From NCBI RefSeq assembly GCF_024763615.1, contig NC_077223.1:109740627-109804626 (forward strand): DNA of 64,000 nucleotides. Direction: 5' to 3'. Positions within the stretch are counted from its first letter, which is position 1; each line of letters starts with the position of its first letter. Positions 11,901 to 26,900 of the stretch are shown one piece after another. This DNA is from Phlebotomus papatasi. Its lineage: Eukaryota; Arthropoda; Insecta; Diptera; Psychodidae. The notes under the pieces are model-generated. The model searched no databases. It was not told the DNA's origin and was given only the letters and a program-made list of their open reading frames with translations. A program made the position numbers and the translations under genes.

Positions 11901-14900
11901 CAGACAAAGATTTTCTCTTTTTGCACAAAAGATTTTAGTCGTTCATTTTGAGGAAGAATTTTGCTCTGACGAGAGAAAAAGCAAGACAAATAAATAGACT
12001 TTTGGGAGTTGCTAAATATTTTCCAATGAAATTTTAATGCTTAACTACACAATGTAAGAGAGGTTCTTCAACCATCAGCATTATTTATTTACTCTTTTGT
12101 AAATTTCTTGGTAGAACGATTGAAAAGCCTCCTAATGAGGTATTTGAGTGTTTCATTAGCATTTTAAAATTTAATAACCTTTTGTCTTCTCGTCAAAGAA
12201 ATTACTCTACACATTTTAATTGAAAAAATAGAAAAAGTGCATTTGCAGAGGAGCACAAATTAACCTCTTCAAAAATAGAAAATTCCTTCTTAAACTCAAA
12301 AAGAACCCTCTTGTAAGTATCAGATGGTGCTTGAAAGAATCTACGAAAAAAAAACAGAGCTTTTAACCTCATTTTAACACCCCATGTTCGTTTTACTCAT
12401 TAATTTTATGGAAAAGAATAAGTTTTCTTTCGTCTTACTTTATCGCGGATATCTCAGACATTTAATTTTATGACTTTAATAAGATTTTTTTTCCTCTTCC
12501 TCATGGAGAAATTGATGTAGTTAATTCTCCTCTGGAGGTTTCCTTCTGCCCGTAAAAATGGAAAATCGCGACTGAAAATTGCCAATTTAGGGCAAATCAG
12601 TCGGAAAATAGAGGAAACGATCTCTCGTGAAGAAAAAAAAACTGAGGAAGTACAATGTGAAGAAATCTTGAATTTTTAAGATATTCTTGAATTAGAGCTT
12701 CTGTTGAATGTTTTATTAAATGGCGAATTACCCAAGTAGCACATATGCTTTTTTCAGCTAACTGTGCTCGAATATTTCGAATATTCAAAATGCTGTATCA
12801 TTAAGGAGTGAAATGGGTTTCCGATCAAGGGACCCCCCTTGATCCGAATACTTCAACTAAGGCGGTCTTCAGACTAGAAAGACTCAAAATCTTAAATAGC
12901 GAACGATTTTATTGCTTTTTGAAAACATAATAGGTCATTTATCTTTAATAATTCAATTTTGAATTAATTTTTTCAAAAAACTCTGTTTGATAAGAATAGT
13001 AGATAAGCCATATGGTAAATACTTAGGTTTGACGCCCGTAATAACCTTCAAAATTTTATTAAAGATCTTAAACCATATGACGAAATCCTTTACGGTCTTC
13101 TGGAATTTGATATAAGGGAAACTGGAACACTAGTAAACATGTGGTACTACGAAAAAGCCAAAATCCAGAATAGAATGGTGTAAACCCTGAAAGGGACGAA
13201 ATTATTCAAAGGATAATGTGTTCCCAAAACACAGAAAATTTCCCTTTCCCTCCATTACAGGTGGGTGCAATCGTTCGAGTATTTATAACTCTTTTAAGAA
13301 TTCGAGATTTCGGTTTCCGGTATTTTGGTCAAGACACTTACGAAACACAGATTTTATTTCTATACTACTTGGACTATGTCTACTTTTTCTTAAATGGATA
13401 AGGACCATTATGGTACCGTAGATGCAGATGATTGTCCCGGGGTGACTACTCACTGCTATTCGTAAGATTTTTTCTTAATTCTAGCACTTAAGGATAGTCT
13501 TTACCGATCTGTCATGGTAGATCTGATCTGTGAAAACCATTTTTCAGTGCTAATATTAAAGAAAAGCTTACGAAGTACCAGGAGAGAAAAGTTAATCCTC
13601 ATTTATGGTAATTTATGAATTAATTTCGGAGTCATACACTAAGTTTAATATCTATTTAAAAAATTACCGCGCTACGAACTATACGCAATATTTACTACTG
13701 CCCGAGTTCCCCTATGTCTTAAAATTTTTATCGTTTATCCAGTAATATTTTTGAGAAAAATGTTGACTTAGAATAGGAAATTAAGTTATTAAAGTTATTT
13801 TTAGTTATTGGAAACCACCGAATGGATAAATCATCAATCTAATATTCTTTGCACTAGCTCCTTCTCCCTCTCGGGAGTAAATGTTGTGAAGTCCCGTATA
13901 GAATTTTACTGGATCCTTGCCAATCGGTTTGTTGAACATCGTATTTTTTGGCACATTGCATTCCATTGCTGCTTCTTTTAGGGGTCATATGGATCTAGGC
14001 TGATACTCGAAAATAAAATTGTAAAATTTGGCAATAAAGGACTAGATAAAGAAAATTTATACTAAGAACTTCTAATAATAGATGAACCCTAAGGTCTCAA
14101 ATCCTAAATAGAAAACGATTTTATTGGTTTTTATTATCTAAAGTTCTAAAGCCTGGCTAAAAGTAAATCTGGATGCCCCTCGAAGACCTCTCTACCATTT
14201 CTATACCAGTGGAAACCTAAATCTCTCTCTGTATATTGTTTACACTTGTATAAGGAACATCTGGTGTAAGTTTCAGCAAGATTCATCATCCGGTTGAAGA
14301 GAATCGCAATATAGACTTGAAAAAAGGAATAAAATTCTGAACAAAAACCTGAAAAATCCGGAGTAGTCGGAGTTTCAGTAAGCCAAAATGTTCAATTTGA
14401 CAAAATCAACAAGTGCAACATAGTCATGAGCTATAGGGAGAATCTCAGTGTAGAAAACCCGTAATAGACCTTAAAAAATTTTGAAGAAACGTGTATTACC
14501 GTTCTCACGTCGACACATAGGTAAAGTTATGTTTTGGTCTGATTTGCCCATGTTGTTGAAGCATGGCATAGGACTAATATGTTTGATTTTGAATCAAAAT
14601 TGAAGTAACCCTCTAAAATTTCCTGCTCTTCGATCTGTTCAAAAATTCTGGGTAATTGTCAGAAAGTGAGTTCAAATAAGGGACAGAGCAAATTAACAAC
14701 GGTGAATAAATGCGTTCAAAGTTGTGGAAAAATGCTGATTCACAGTCAATTGCAACTGTGCAGAATTTTATCCCTTATTTTAAGTTCCATCTTACGTTTG
14801 TCTGCACCTAGATGATGAGTCTTGCTGTACCTTGCACCGGTTGCTATTTATAAAAGTGAGAACTGTATACTACTAAAGGATTTTGGTTTCAACTACTAGA

Positions 14901-17900
14901 AGGGATGAGAGAGTCTACGAGAGGCGTCCAGATATACTTTTAGACAGGCTATTATCTACAGTCATTGCCGAAAATTTCATATTAAACATATACTTCAGTC
15001 GAGATGGTTTTCACTTCCTAACATTCCCGTTTTTGGATTTATTCTTGGCGTTCCTGTATCAGACATTTTAGATACTATTTTTCAAGGGGCTGACATAGCT
15101 ATGAAAATGTGAAACTATTTAACCTAACTACTCAAAATTAACATAATTTTTATTTCCTCTTTGTATTTTTTGATAATTTTCCCAACAATAAGTAAATTGA
15201 GCTAATCAAATCTAATGTTTTTTTTTTTGATACGTTGAGAAAACCACACAGAACAAGAGATGTCATGCTCGTAATACTTTTTGTGGTTTCAAATTTCATA
15301 AATTTTTGCAAAAAAATTAACATACAAAATACAAGAAATTAAAACAATGAAACATTTTATAATCAATTAAATTGTGAATATTTTAATTGCGTTATTTTAA
15401 TTAGTTTTTTTTAAAAAATAATCTAAAAAGAATTGAAATGCTTTTGATACCTTGAACCGACACATTAAAATTAAATTGTAGAGAAACAATTTATTGATTT
15501 CACAAATTGAATGTTAATTAACTATTTTGGTTTTTTGGTTTTATTCTATGTAGTTGCATCTATCATTAGGGTATAACAATATCAAAATGAATGTGACAAA
15601 TGTCTACATAATAAATTAATTTGTGCTGTTTTCGATCTAAAAGTGATGTTTTCTAAATTCACTCATTTCTTGCTACATGAAAGAAGCTTTAAGGAGAATC
15701 TTAGGCTTTCATTGCCAAGATTATTTGGCAAATTTTCACGAGATTAAATTGATTATTACGTTGAAATTATAACTCATAAAATGCACATTGGAACACTTTT
15801 AATAACCTCTTGGAAATAAAAGCAGATAAAAAATTTCTAGTATTCTCCTTTAATCAACTATAAGTGGAGAATTGGAATGCAATAACAAGATAAAATTTTC
15901 TGATTTAACCCCTTCGAACCATGGACCAGAAATACTGGAGGCAGAAAGTTCATATTTTGGAATTAGCTCCTTGAAAAGCATTACTCGTAGACGATTATTT
16001 CGAACAGAAAAAAATTATAAAAACTATTTATTTATATAGTGTAACTGTCTAAGAACACAAATAATCATCTAGAATGTAATTCAGGAAAGAGAATGAACAA
16101 AAATATTATCAAAATCGGCGCGATGTCTAACTTCCCAAGGGTAATTTCGTACCCAAGCACTGAGAGACTTTTCGATAGTACGTTTCTGTTTCTAAATACC
16201 TGTGATTATTATTAATCGAGTCGCGTCCTAAAAACATGCTACGTTAATGGCAAGTAGACTTACTGACATCAAATCCCCTACTCCACATGGGTCAGGGAAC
16301 AACGGACAAATACACCAATAGGGGGTGGTTTGGATCACCTCACAGTCACTACCTGTAATTGAACAAAAAAGAAAGATAACTGAATTAACTAAGAATCGTC
16401 TAATTTGCATTTAATGTGCAATAGATGCAAAAGGGTTAACCGGAAACTAAAATGTTACTCCAAACTCCGAATATTGTTTCCCCATTTCCCATTGAAAAGT
16501 GTCAAATTTTGGGTGTACAATCTCATGGATATCATGTTTCAGTAATTTTTGAACACACACAAACCTCCCGCGGATGATTTAGCTGTTACTCGTAAAATAA
16601 CCTCTTTGAAGCTATATCAGTTTCCCGGAACGTCCTGAAATTGAATTTCTCACCTCAAATTTCAGCCTATTGAATATTTTGGTGTGCAAAGTGAAAAATT
16701 GCCAATATTTCTAGGTGGAGAGTCCATCGTCAGGCTTCCTGGATTTTGCCATCAGCATGCGTCCCAATTACCACGAAGCCATAATCGACACAATCCGCTT
16801 CTACGGATGGAAAAAAATCATCTTCGTGTATGATTCACACGATGGTAAGGATATGAAATTGTTGTATTTATGGGGGTATTCATCTGCAAAATATTTGTAC
16901 ATTACTCAATTTTCTGTGAACTATTCCTTCTATGTTTACTATGTTGTATATTTAATTGTCAGGCTGAACGTTTTAGTACAAATTTTTTAGTACAGGAGAG
17001 TGCGAATAATGATAATGTTCCATGGGGAAATAGTTCTTTTCAACAGTTTTTCTTAGTACATGACTGATGTTCTCAAGGGCTTTTACATAATTGACTTTAC
17101 CACGTATTAGATCCTGTAACGACCGTTTGACGATTTTAGAATACGCTTAGATCTTGGGAATGCAGTCGAGATGGGAACCAACATAAAAGCAGTTGATTAT
17201 GCAAAAACTGCAAAAACTGCAGATGATTTTTCATTGGAATAGGACAACAATATAATTGTTGTGGAATACCAAACAAGTTTATAGTGAAGAGCTACTGTGG
17301 TGTGCTTCTTAAGATTAATTTTAGTACAGAAAATTTAAACAGAAAAACAGGAACAATAAATTCTAAGTCATTATTAATTTGGTGTGAATTTTTAATTCTA
17401 ACCCTTCTTTTTATTGCTAGAGCGATATAATTATTTTAACAGTCCGTAGAAAAGTTTTAGTACAGAACAGAATATTAGTACAAAAATTTTTATATTGGTC
17501 TTTTATCATGGCGTAAGTAAAGAAAGAACAGGAATACAAGAAAGACTGAAACATTTTAAGGAATATTATATTTAGAAAGTTTTAAATGAATAATTTTGAA
17601 TACTGATAAAGAACTGTCGTTGATTTCTTTATCAGCTTGATATGTTAAAAGAGCTTTAGTGCACAGTACTAGTACATTTTTTTTTGTTAAATTGCCCTAG
17701 CAATACAGTAGAAATTTTTTAAAATATAAATCTTTATTAATTTAAAAGGAGGTTTTCTATTTTGATTTCTGCTATCTTACACAAATTTTTAAAATAACAT
17801 ATTATAACCTATATTTTAGTACTAAAACCTTTCTCTACCTTCACAGTATTAAATTTCTATTTTATATACCTTTGACTGGATCGAAATATCTCAATTTTGT

Positions 17901-20900
17901 GTTTTTCCCACTCATAGAAAATCTGAATGTTCTAGTGATTTTAGTACACAACTTTAGTACTAATATGTCTATGTTTTTATATTTTATTTACAACCTTTAA
18001 TAATATAAATATCACGGTAGGTTCTAACAAATTTTGCACTTGAACTTAATTTTATATTTTTTCAACAAGACATAGCTACAAATGGGTACTAAATTTGAAT
18101 ACATTGATATAATATTGATTTATTGGTGATCGTTCCTAATTATATTTTAATTTTTGTTTGTAGAATACAGAAAAAAGATGCACTTAATTGAATTTTAGCA
18201 CATAATAAAATGGTTAATACACCTATATAGTTTGGAATTCGTATTTTTCAGTACTAAATTACTTTTGAAAGAAAATGTGATAAATACTTTCTCACTTCTT
18301 TTTTTCTTTACTTTAACCTGAAATTGAGGTTAAAAGAAAACTTAATTCTGTTCTATTTTTTTAATCATGCAGTACTAAAATATCGATTAAAAACCATATA
18401 CTCTAAGAATTTTTATAACTTTAGTAGGAGAAAGAGTCAAGATATTCACCAACATATGTTAGATAGTATATTTTAGTACTCATATTGTCGTGATAACTGG
18501 TCCTTGAAGGTCTCTCATGATATAAAATGTGCTTAAAAATTATTGGTAATATCTGCAATTTTTAGATTAGATATTTAACACAAATTTGATGCTATAAGAA
18601 AGAGTACTAAATTTCAGTCAGATCTGTACTAAAATAATTATTTTCTCGAAAAATTTAATTTAATTTATTTGATGTCGAAAGTACTGGAAAAAGAACATCT
18701 ATCTTGATTTCTTTTTTATCTTAGAGATATCCTTTACATAATTGTAGTGTGAGTACTAAAATCCTGATCTAAAATATCTGTGTTCAAGCACAATATTTCC
18801 AGAAATTTTTGTAGTTTAAATCGAATAAGGATTGTAAGGGTTAAGCTATTGTCATTGTCAACTACTGTGAAATATTATATTTTAGTACAAATATTTTCCA
18901 GATAAATACCCTTTGGTGGTCCCTCATGATACACACTTAATATTTAGGATTATAATGGTAACTCGCATATAATCTCTCTTGATATGACTTTTTGTATATA
19001 TGTGAAAGAGAAATGAGAATAGGCGGGTGAATGGGTGCTAGATGAAGGATGGAGGATGCTGGAAGGACAAATCCCATGACCTTTTCTCATTCTCTTCTTT
19101 TTTGCTCATCCATCCCTGCAGGACTTTTACGACTCCAACAAATCTACCAGGGCCTCCAGCCGGGCAATCAAACATTTCAAGTGGAAACTGTAAAACGCAT
19201 ATCGAACGCCTCGGAAGCGATAGAATTCCTTCGAGTGCTGGAAAATGTGGATCGCTGGTCGAGGAAGTACATCGTTCTCGATTGCTCTACTGATATGGCT
19301 AAGGAGATTATCGTGAATCACGTTAGAGACATTTCGCTCGGCCGTAGAACTTATCACTACTTGCTGAGTGGTCTTGTAAGTATTTTATTTTCCATCCGTC
19401 ATAAATTGTGTGCCTTTTATATCCCCTTTTCCACTCACCCTTTTTTATTTCTTCCCTCATCTTTTCTTTTTTTATTGCTCGAACTCCGTGGAGACAGCAA
19501 TTTCTATAATCAATCCACTTTTTGTTAACTGGACATTTTGAGCACGTACGCAACACGAGTCAAATTTGACATAATTTTGCTTAATGTGTGAACAGTAACA
19601 CTGCTTGAAGCTAAACAATTTAAGATGGTTACTTGGAGTTTTATGAATATTTCGATGCTAATGATTTGTCATTGAAAACAAATAATAAGTGTTACAAGCA
19701 ATTTACGAACGTTCTTTAAAAAATTTTTTGGTCAATTACTGTTAATCTGTCTGCGACATTAGTCGACAGCACTTTATAAAACTTACAGTTAGGCCATATT
19801 AAATAATTTCACAATTATTCATTTATTACAAATTTTCCAACTGCCAAATTTTCTAAAAGTTTAAACGCTGTGCATAATTAAATTTGGCGTTTGACGCCTG
19901 TCAAATAAGGTTAGTTCTTTGGCAACTGTCAGCATGGATTGGAGTTTGAAAGCCGTCAAGATTCCATGCACTTTGACAGCATTTAAATTTAGCAAAACTG
20001 ACAATTGTCAATTTAGCTAAAAGTTTGACAAATATTTGTAAGACTTGCAGCGCGAAAGCTGTCAATTTAATTTGAAGTTTGATAAATTTAGAAAAAAAAC
20101 CTCTTATTTTGACAGCCATTAGTATCTACTAACGCTTGACAGTTGCCATGATTCTATTGTATTTGTTAGCCTCCAAAGTTTAGAAAATCTTCCGACTGAC
20201 AATATAGCCGAAAGTTTGACAAACTGCTCTCAATTTATTTTGAAGTCTGATAAGTTTGGCAAAAGCCTATTTCTTTGGCAGATATCAACATGGATTGGAG
20301 TTTGACAACTGTCAATTTAGCTGACAAACTTGAGCAAGACTAACAGTAAGACAGTTCTAAATTTAATTCTAGGTTCGTTAACTATAAAGAACAAGCTCTT
20401 ACAAGTACTCTTACACAGTTTGTGAAAAGTACACATTTTTACAAATCTTACAAATTATTATATTTTAATTATAACTTATTACAAATTTTAAAATTACAAA
20501 CATTTACAAATCAATCTACAAACAATTTTAAAAAAGTTATTTTTTTTACTTTTTATTTATTCCTAAATTCTGTTTCCTTAAGCTTATCTTAGAAATACTT
20601 TTAATAATTTTCTCCTTTCGTTCTGAAAGAGTTTTCAATTTTAAACTTTTAAAACGTGTTCAAGAGTGCATTTCTCAATCGATTTGGGCAAATTTGTATT
20701 CAAATGAAAGGCCTTTGAATCCCGGATAAGTTTATATTAGTAAATTGGTTATAGCCGATTATGATTCAATATTTTTCCCATAAATGACTTTTCATTGAAT
20801 TTAGTATTTTCAAACATGTGCGCTTGTCATTTCGTACATTGTAGAGTGGTATTTTTGATGGTTTACAAGGTGTATTTGATATGTGTCCCTTCAGACGCTT

Positions 20901-23900
20901 CAATCGATTGCTCCGGGCGTGAATCGAGCTCACTACTGTGACAGTCGAGTAGAGGGTCACACCTCCCAAGAGCCAAACAGTCTTACCAATTGCACCACGG
21001 ACCCCCTTAAGTAAAATAACTTTGCAAAATGCTTGGTCTCGTGAGAAATGGGGAGTACAACGGGAATTGGACAGCTCCGTAATCAATTTTTAGGGTATCG
21101 ACTTAAGAAATTCGAGCAGTCAGCAGAGTAAATGTCACATTAATACTCCTCTTCACGATCCGTGGACACAAAAAAATCATGCTATACAAGACCTACCAAG
21201 GATAAATCCATCAGAGTGGCTCAATCCAAGAAATCCCGTGAACTTTGTGAGATTTTCTCTCCCTATTCAAGAGTTCCCTTGAAGTTCTAAGAATTAATGA
21301 TCTCCTTTTTGCCTTCTTAAATTCTTCAGAAGGTCCTCTGAATAATCCTGAATTTTTCACACTCGCCCTGAGGCCACATTTTCCCATTCAAATTCAATTG
21401 ATATTCAAAGACACCGTCTCTCACAGACATTTATTCACACAATCAGTGATTTTTCATCGTCTAACTTCAGCCGTTGAGAAAAGTTTTTCTCACAATTTAG
21501 CATAAGAACTTTTGCCATTGAAATCTACCATAACATACATAGAAAGTGATTTTTCCTAAAAATGAAAGGAAACTCTTTTTTTTCGCCGGAGATTTAGGAA
21601 AATGTTGGAAAGTGCTTAACGATGAAATTGCAATAATTTTTATGTTATTTTTTCTCAGCACAATTTAAAGCAACTTCCGCAGTTTATGAGGAGGAAATGT
21701 TTGAAAAATTTTATTAGTATTTATTGTTATAGAGAACTTTACGATGTGGTTCCGCAAGCACTTTTTTCGGAGCTTTCAGAGAAAATAAATTGCATTAAGT
21801 GAAAGCTTTGTTTTTCACAATGAAAATAGGTTCCCAAAAAAATTTCATTGTCAAAATGTTTGCAGAGGCTGGGTAATTTATATATATATTTTTTAAAATA
21901 AAATGTACGTATACAAACGGTAATTGTTCACCTTTGATACTGTTTTTCAAACAATAAAATATCAATTCAGCATCGAATTAAAAGCAAATATCATTCATTT
22001 TTGCATTAAAAATTTGATTTTATTAAACTCTTCTTTGATGAATATTTCCCTCATTGAAATGCACTATAACTAAATTAATAACTCTTTGATAATATGTGTT
22101 TTAAACAAGTGGGAACGGTATCAAACAATATTTTCCATCTGTGTAAAATTCTTTATTTAAAACACTATACCAAAATGTTGCAGAATAATTAAATTTTGAT
22201 AGATAGAGAATTAAAAGAGGTAATTTGATGATCCAAAGGAAGCATCTCGTAATAAAGCCAGCGATAAACTCTAGATCAGCTTATAAAGGTGTGATTCTTT
22301 CTTTGAAAATTGGGTTTGTTGATAACTTTATTTGTTAATAATGCCATTCTATTGAATAATTACAAATCAAATACCTTTCTCTGACGTACTTCTGATTTTT
22401 AAAGTTATTTATCTACCTTTAATGGTTTAATGGTTTAATGGTTTCTGTGATAATATACATTAAATCATTTAAAGAACTGAAGGCTCGAAATATACAAAAT
22501 TTGACATGAATAGAAGAATCCCAGCTAAAACTTTAAGCACTTATTAAACATCCAATAAACTCATAATTCAAAGACTTAATTTTAAGGAGTTGTACAATAT
22601 CCAACTGCATAAAAAATAAATAAAAATGAGCGCTTTGTGGCAAATAGCGACATTAACATGGCATAACTCTGCTTTGATACAAAGTAACTTCATTAAGGCC
22701 TTTATACACGTCCTTAATTAAGTAGTTTTTATTAGAGGTATGAAAAGTAGGTTCACTAAGTACTTAATTAAGGACTTTTGGCTATGCACTTTTTAAGTAG
22801 TTACCTTAATTCCTACAAAACAAGTATTTTTTTATTTCACAAAAAAAGACTAAGAAACAAACACTTTGGGGAAATGTGCCAAATTTCGGCATAGTTGCAA
22901 ATAAGCACCAAGTTTTAAATGCAATATTTTTAATATAAGGGAAGAGTACCCCGGATCGGAATGTTAAGAGACATGCTCCATATTTAGTTGAAAATATAAT
23001 CCTGAAAACATTATTTGGTATTTTTATGTATGCTAATTGATACATTAGTGATCCCTTTAACTATATCTGTGCTTTTGAATTTTTAATTTTTAGAATAAAT
23101 TAATAAAAAATATGTGTAATTGCAAACTTGCACTCTGTCTGTACCTCGGATCGTCAGGAATTTAATCAGGTGTCTCAGGGAAAATTGGTTTTATAAATTA
23201 AATCTGAGTTAATGCACTGTATTCTTGTGAGAGTTAAATGGTAAAAAAATAGCTAATAATTTAAAAAAAAATTATTTAATTTTAAGCAACAATGTCGTAT
23301 TAACCTGACAATCCGAGGAACACTGCCGATCGCTGGTGCTCTTCCCTTATATTGAAATTTCTTGTTACTTCCTTTTCAGGAGGGTTGTATAGAACCTTGA
23401 AAACTAGTTTATTACCTTTGTTCTCTTCAAATCAGTTCTTAAAATATTGAAAAATTAATAAAAATATTGGACATTGCCTTGGGTAGTATTCCGACCACTT
23501 TGAGTGTAATACCGGCCACCTTGTTTGTGATTACCTTTTCAATTTAGTGAAATTCAATCGATTAAGCGTTTTCCCCTTAATCTTTCAAATTTGTCACTCT
23601 CTGTTAAATGAAATATCTGAGTTCAGTTTGAAAGTTTTCGACTCAATTTCACTAAATTGAAAACCTGTTCCTGTGCCATTTAGATCAAAAAATCTTTTTT
23701 TTTTTAATAGAAAAAAATGGGTTTTGACCCAGAAATAAAATTCATTTTGATCAGTTAAAATATAAAATGAGACTAGAACTAAATACTTGCACTCCTTTTA
23801 AATCAAGACAATTTCGTCAAATCGAAATTCACAATTTTTGTTTGATAAAAATCAATTATATCTAATATCAGTTTGAATGATTGAAAGGTAAAATTTAAAT

Positions 23901-26900
23901 TGATTGAATCAAGTGATTTAATTCTCTAAACACAGAGGTGAAAATAGTTTTTTTTTCTTTAAAGAAAATAGATTTATTCACTGATCAAAATTGATTTTTT
24001 TACTGAGCAAATTTAGTTTTAGTGACCGAATTTGAACAATTTTTATCATAAAATAATAATTCTTAACAATCAGATGTTAAAATCACCATTGAATCATTCC
24101 CTTTTTTGGTTAAGCTTGATTAAACTCAATTCAGAACTACGGAACTATCGGGAAAATTTCGCGAAATCGAAATTCACAACCCTTTCTTCCTGAAGCGTTT
24201 TGAATATGTTTGTTCAACTTTTTGGCACTTAAAATTGTATTGAACTAAATTGAATATGTTGTGATATTCAAAAGTACCAGACGAGCGGAAATGAATGTGA
24301 TAGGTATATATGCAATACGTTTGAACAAGAAGAGGATGTAAATTTTGATTATACTGTGAAATAGTTAGGGTAAGTGTGCCAAATTTCGGCATAGTTGCAT
24401 GCAAGCGCCAAAGTCTCAAGTTTGAAATGTAATTTTTAAATACAAATTGATTTTTTTATTCTTTCTTTTGTAACAGTGTTGCTTGGAACCTTGTAAAGAG
24501 GTTACCGTCTTTATTTACTCTAAAATCATTCTTAATACATTTTAAAATGAATAAAAATATAGACATAGCTTTGGTGCCCTATTTCGGCCACCTTCATTCT
24601 CATAGTTTCTTGCCCTTCAGGAATTCTTCCAATATCTTTTTCACGTCATCTCGTTTGTCGAAGCTACATTTTTTGTTAGTCTTTTGCATTGTATAATCTC
24701 TAGAGTATGTAAAGACTAAGAATTCATGGAAATATGAGGAACAAAAGAGGTGGCTGAAATTGCAAGCTGGCCGGAATTTCGCACACTTACCCTATGTGTT
24801 ATTCAAATCAAAAATAAACATATTTTCTTGTATTACCTTACTGTTCTCAAATGCTTCTGCATTATCGACTTTTCATTGTAGTGTTTCCTGTCATGACTGT
24901 TTGGTGATTTTAGAACCCGGCTAGAACTGGGGAAAACAATCAAGACAGGAACGAATACAAAGAGAAGTCGATAATGCAGAAACACTTGAGAACAGTAAAG
25001 TAATTCATAATACGAAATACAGGTTTAACTTTTCACTAAAATCTGATTAAAGAAGGAAAAGTCCCGTGAAAGTTGTCTGTTAGCACAGTAGCTGACGCAA
25101 ACAGTGTTGTCTTCATTAGTTTACATAATTTTTCATGTTGTAACTGTCTCTTGTGACACGATAAGACCTTTTGGCTATAAATCGAAATTTCTCTAATTTG
25201 ATAAGAGCATGGTTTCTTTAGTTGAACATTTTCTGTTGCTCCTAGCAGTTTTTCCTCTTTAGTGCTTGTGAAATTTGAGAGATTTGAATCTCGTGAAATT
25301 GGACTCCTGAACGTAGGAGATATGGAAATTGGGGAAACCCAACTCAGAAATTGTTAACAATAAAGTGGGTAGATGGGAAAATGTATCTCCCTTTCTTCCA
25401 TTTTCCCAGAATGCAGCACTGACAGACGCCTGAGACGGATATTTAAGTAAAATTGTAATTTATTGTAATTCACAGATCATGGATGATAGATGGGAGACCG
25501 AAGTGATAGAATATGGTGCCATCAACATAACTGGCTTCCGAATTGTGGACACGACCAGGCGCTATGTGAGAGACTTTCTTGAGGGCTGGAAGAAGCTCGA
25601 CCCAGCTACATCTCAAGGGGCCGGCAAAGAATCAATATCGGTAAATTACTTTTTCCGTCTTTTTTTTCTTGCTCTTCACCCATCCCTTATCTCATATCTT
25701 GTTCCCTTTCCCTTCAACCAGTCCACCCACAACTTCTTGGCGAATAAACTTTTGCCCTCATCCCATTCCTTAGGGATTGAGCATCAAGCATTTTTCATAT
25801 TTTATCTGCCCAACAATTCGCAACTTAATCTCTTAACACATTGTGTTTGATAGTTAATAGAGTCTGTTCCAACTATTTGGCTGGGAGAAGAAGAAAAAAT
25901 GCCTAATGGCGAGGGATTTTCTTTCTCATTTTTATCAGAAGTACTACAAGGAGGAAAAAAGCTTAAGGATGGCATTTAATAGAGATTGAAAAGGGAATTA
26001 ATTCGAAATTGAGGGAAACGAGCACATAACTCTAAGTTGGATTCTTAATAATTTCACTTAATAGAATCCACTGAGAAATTCATGTTATATACGATTGGGC
26101 TTATAGGGGAAAGTGTGATACCTTCGGACGACTCAAATTTCGGACAACTCAATTTTTTTCTATGCTGATAATGGATTTGATCACATGACTTGAAATTGCT
26201 TTTTGAACGCAAAAATCATGAGTTTTCTCGAAAATTTAATAAAATAAGCCAAATTATTATGACTTTGAGCTTATTTAAAAAAAAAAAAAAAACAAGAAAA
26301 GGCAAAAGGAATCCACTTGCAACCTGTTTTTCAAGGAAATCACTATACCGATTTATACGATTTTATCGGATTTAGACAAAGGGTACAAAAGCGTTTTCAT
26401 CAATCTGGAATAGCTTTTCCTTTCAGGAAATTTCGTTTTAAGGATCAAAAATATGCTTAATATCCTTGAAAAATCAGAATAAATCTTATTTTAATTCGAT
26501 TTTGATGATTTTAAGAGGTTCAATCAGCACATAATCCGATTTAATTGATTTCTGAAATTTTTTTAATTCTTTTGTTTTAAGGAAAAGAAATTAAAAGCAC
26601 CATCTGATCTTTTTAACTTTCTTATCTTATATTTATTCTTTCTTAATCCTATTTTGAAGATATTTAAAATTAGGCTTCGAGCAAAGATTTTCGAATATTC
26701 TGTCGATTTTTATCTTTTATCAATCTTTTATCCAAATTAAATGATTTTGAGTTTTTTTTTATAAAAATCATAAAATCTAACAACAAACATTTCAAAAGAG
26801 TAGAAGCGTCTTGTGTGAAAATGAATTTGAATGCCTTGAATTAATTTTTCAATTATTCTAAATTTTATACTTTTATGTTTTAATTTTTTTGTGTCTAATT

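Larger units (their letters stand above)
2999..16714. other. Glu-RI intron between exons I and II (13.7 kb)
   Basis: Largest visible intron. It contains foldback copies (3615-4015, 12850-13090), many scattered AGGTTA/TAACCT words around 3.3-5.6 kb, a possible LINE 3' end (8380-8640), a LINE RT scrap (9960-10200), and two MITEs (10221-10350, 11231-11502). A segment near 13390-13540 (around taccgatc and catggtagatc) recurs near 27530-27840. A segment at 8160-8230 (cttcgcacactct) recurs at 10945-11010. Short open frames up to 121 codons here show no protein features and are not called. Confidence 0.6.
19376..25475. other. Glu-RI intron between exons III and IV
   Basis: 6.1 kb intron. It holds a TTGACA/TGTCAA word cluster (19558-20345), a tRNA-derived SINE-like unit (20860-21010), a small palindrome around 22700-22770 (ccttaattaag arms), a MITE-A fragment, a MITE-D relative, a full MITE-A and an inverted repeat at 24830-25015. 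21020-22690 shows nothing recognisable beyond A/T-rich sequence. Confidence 0.6.
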
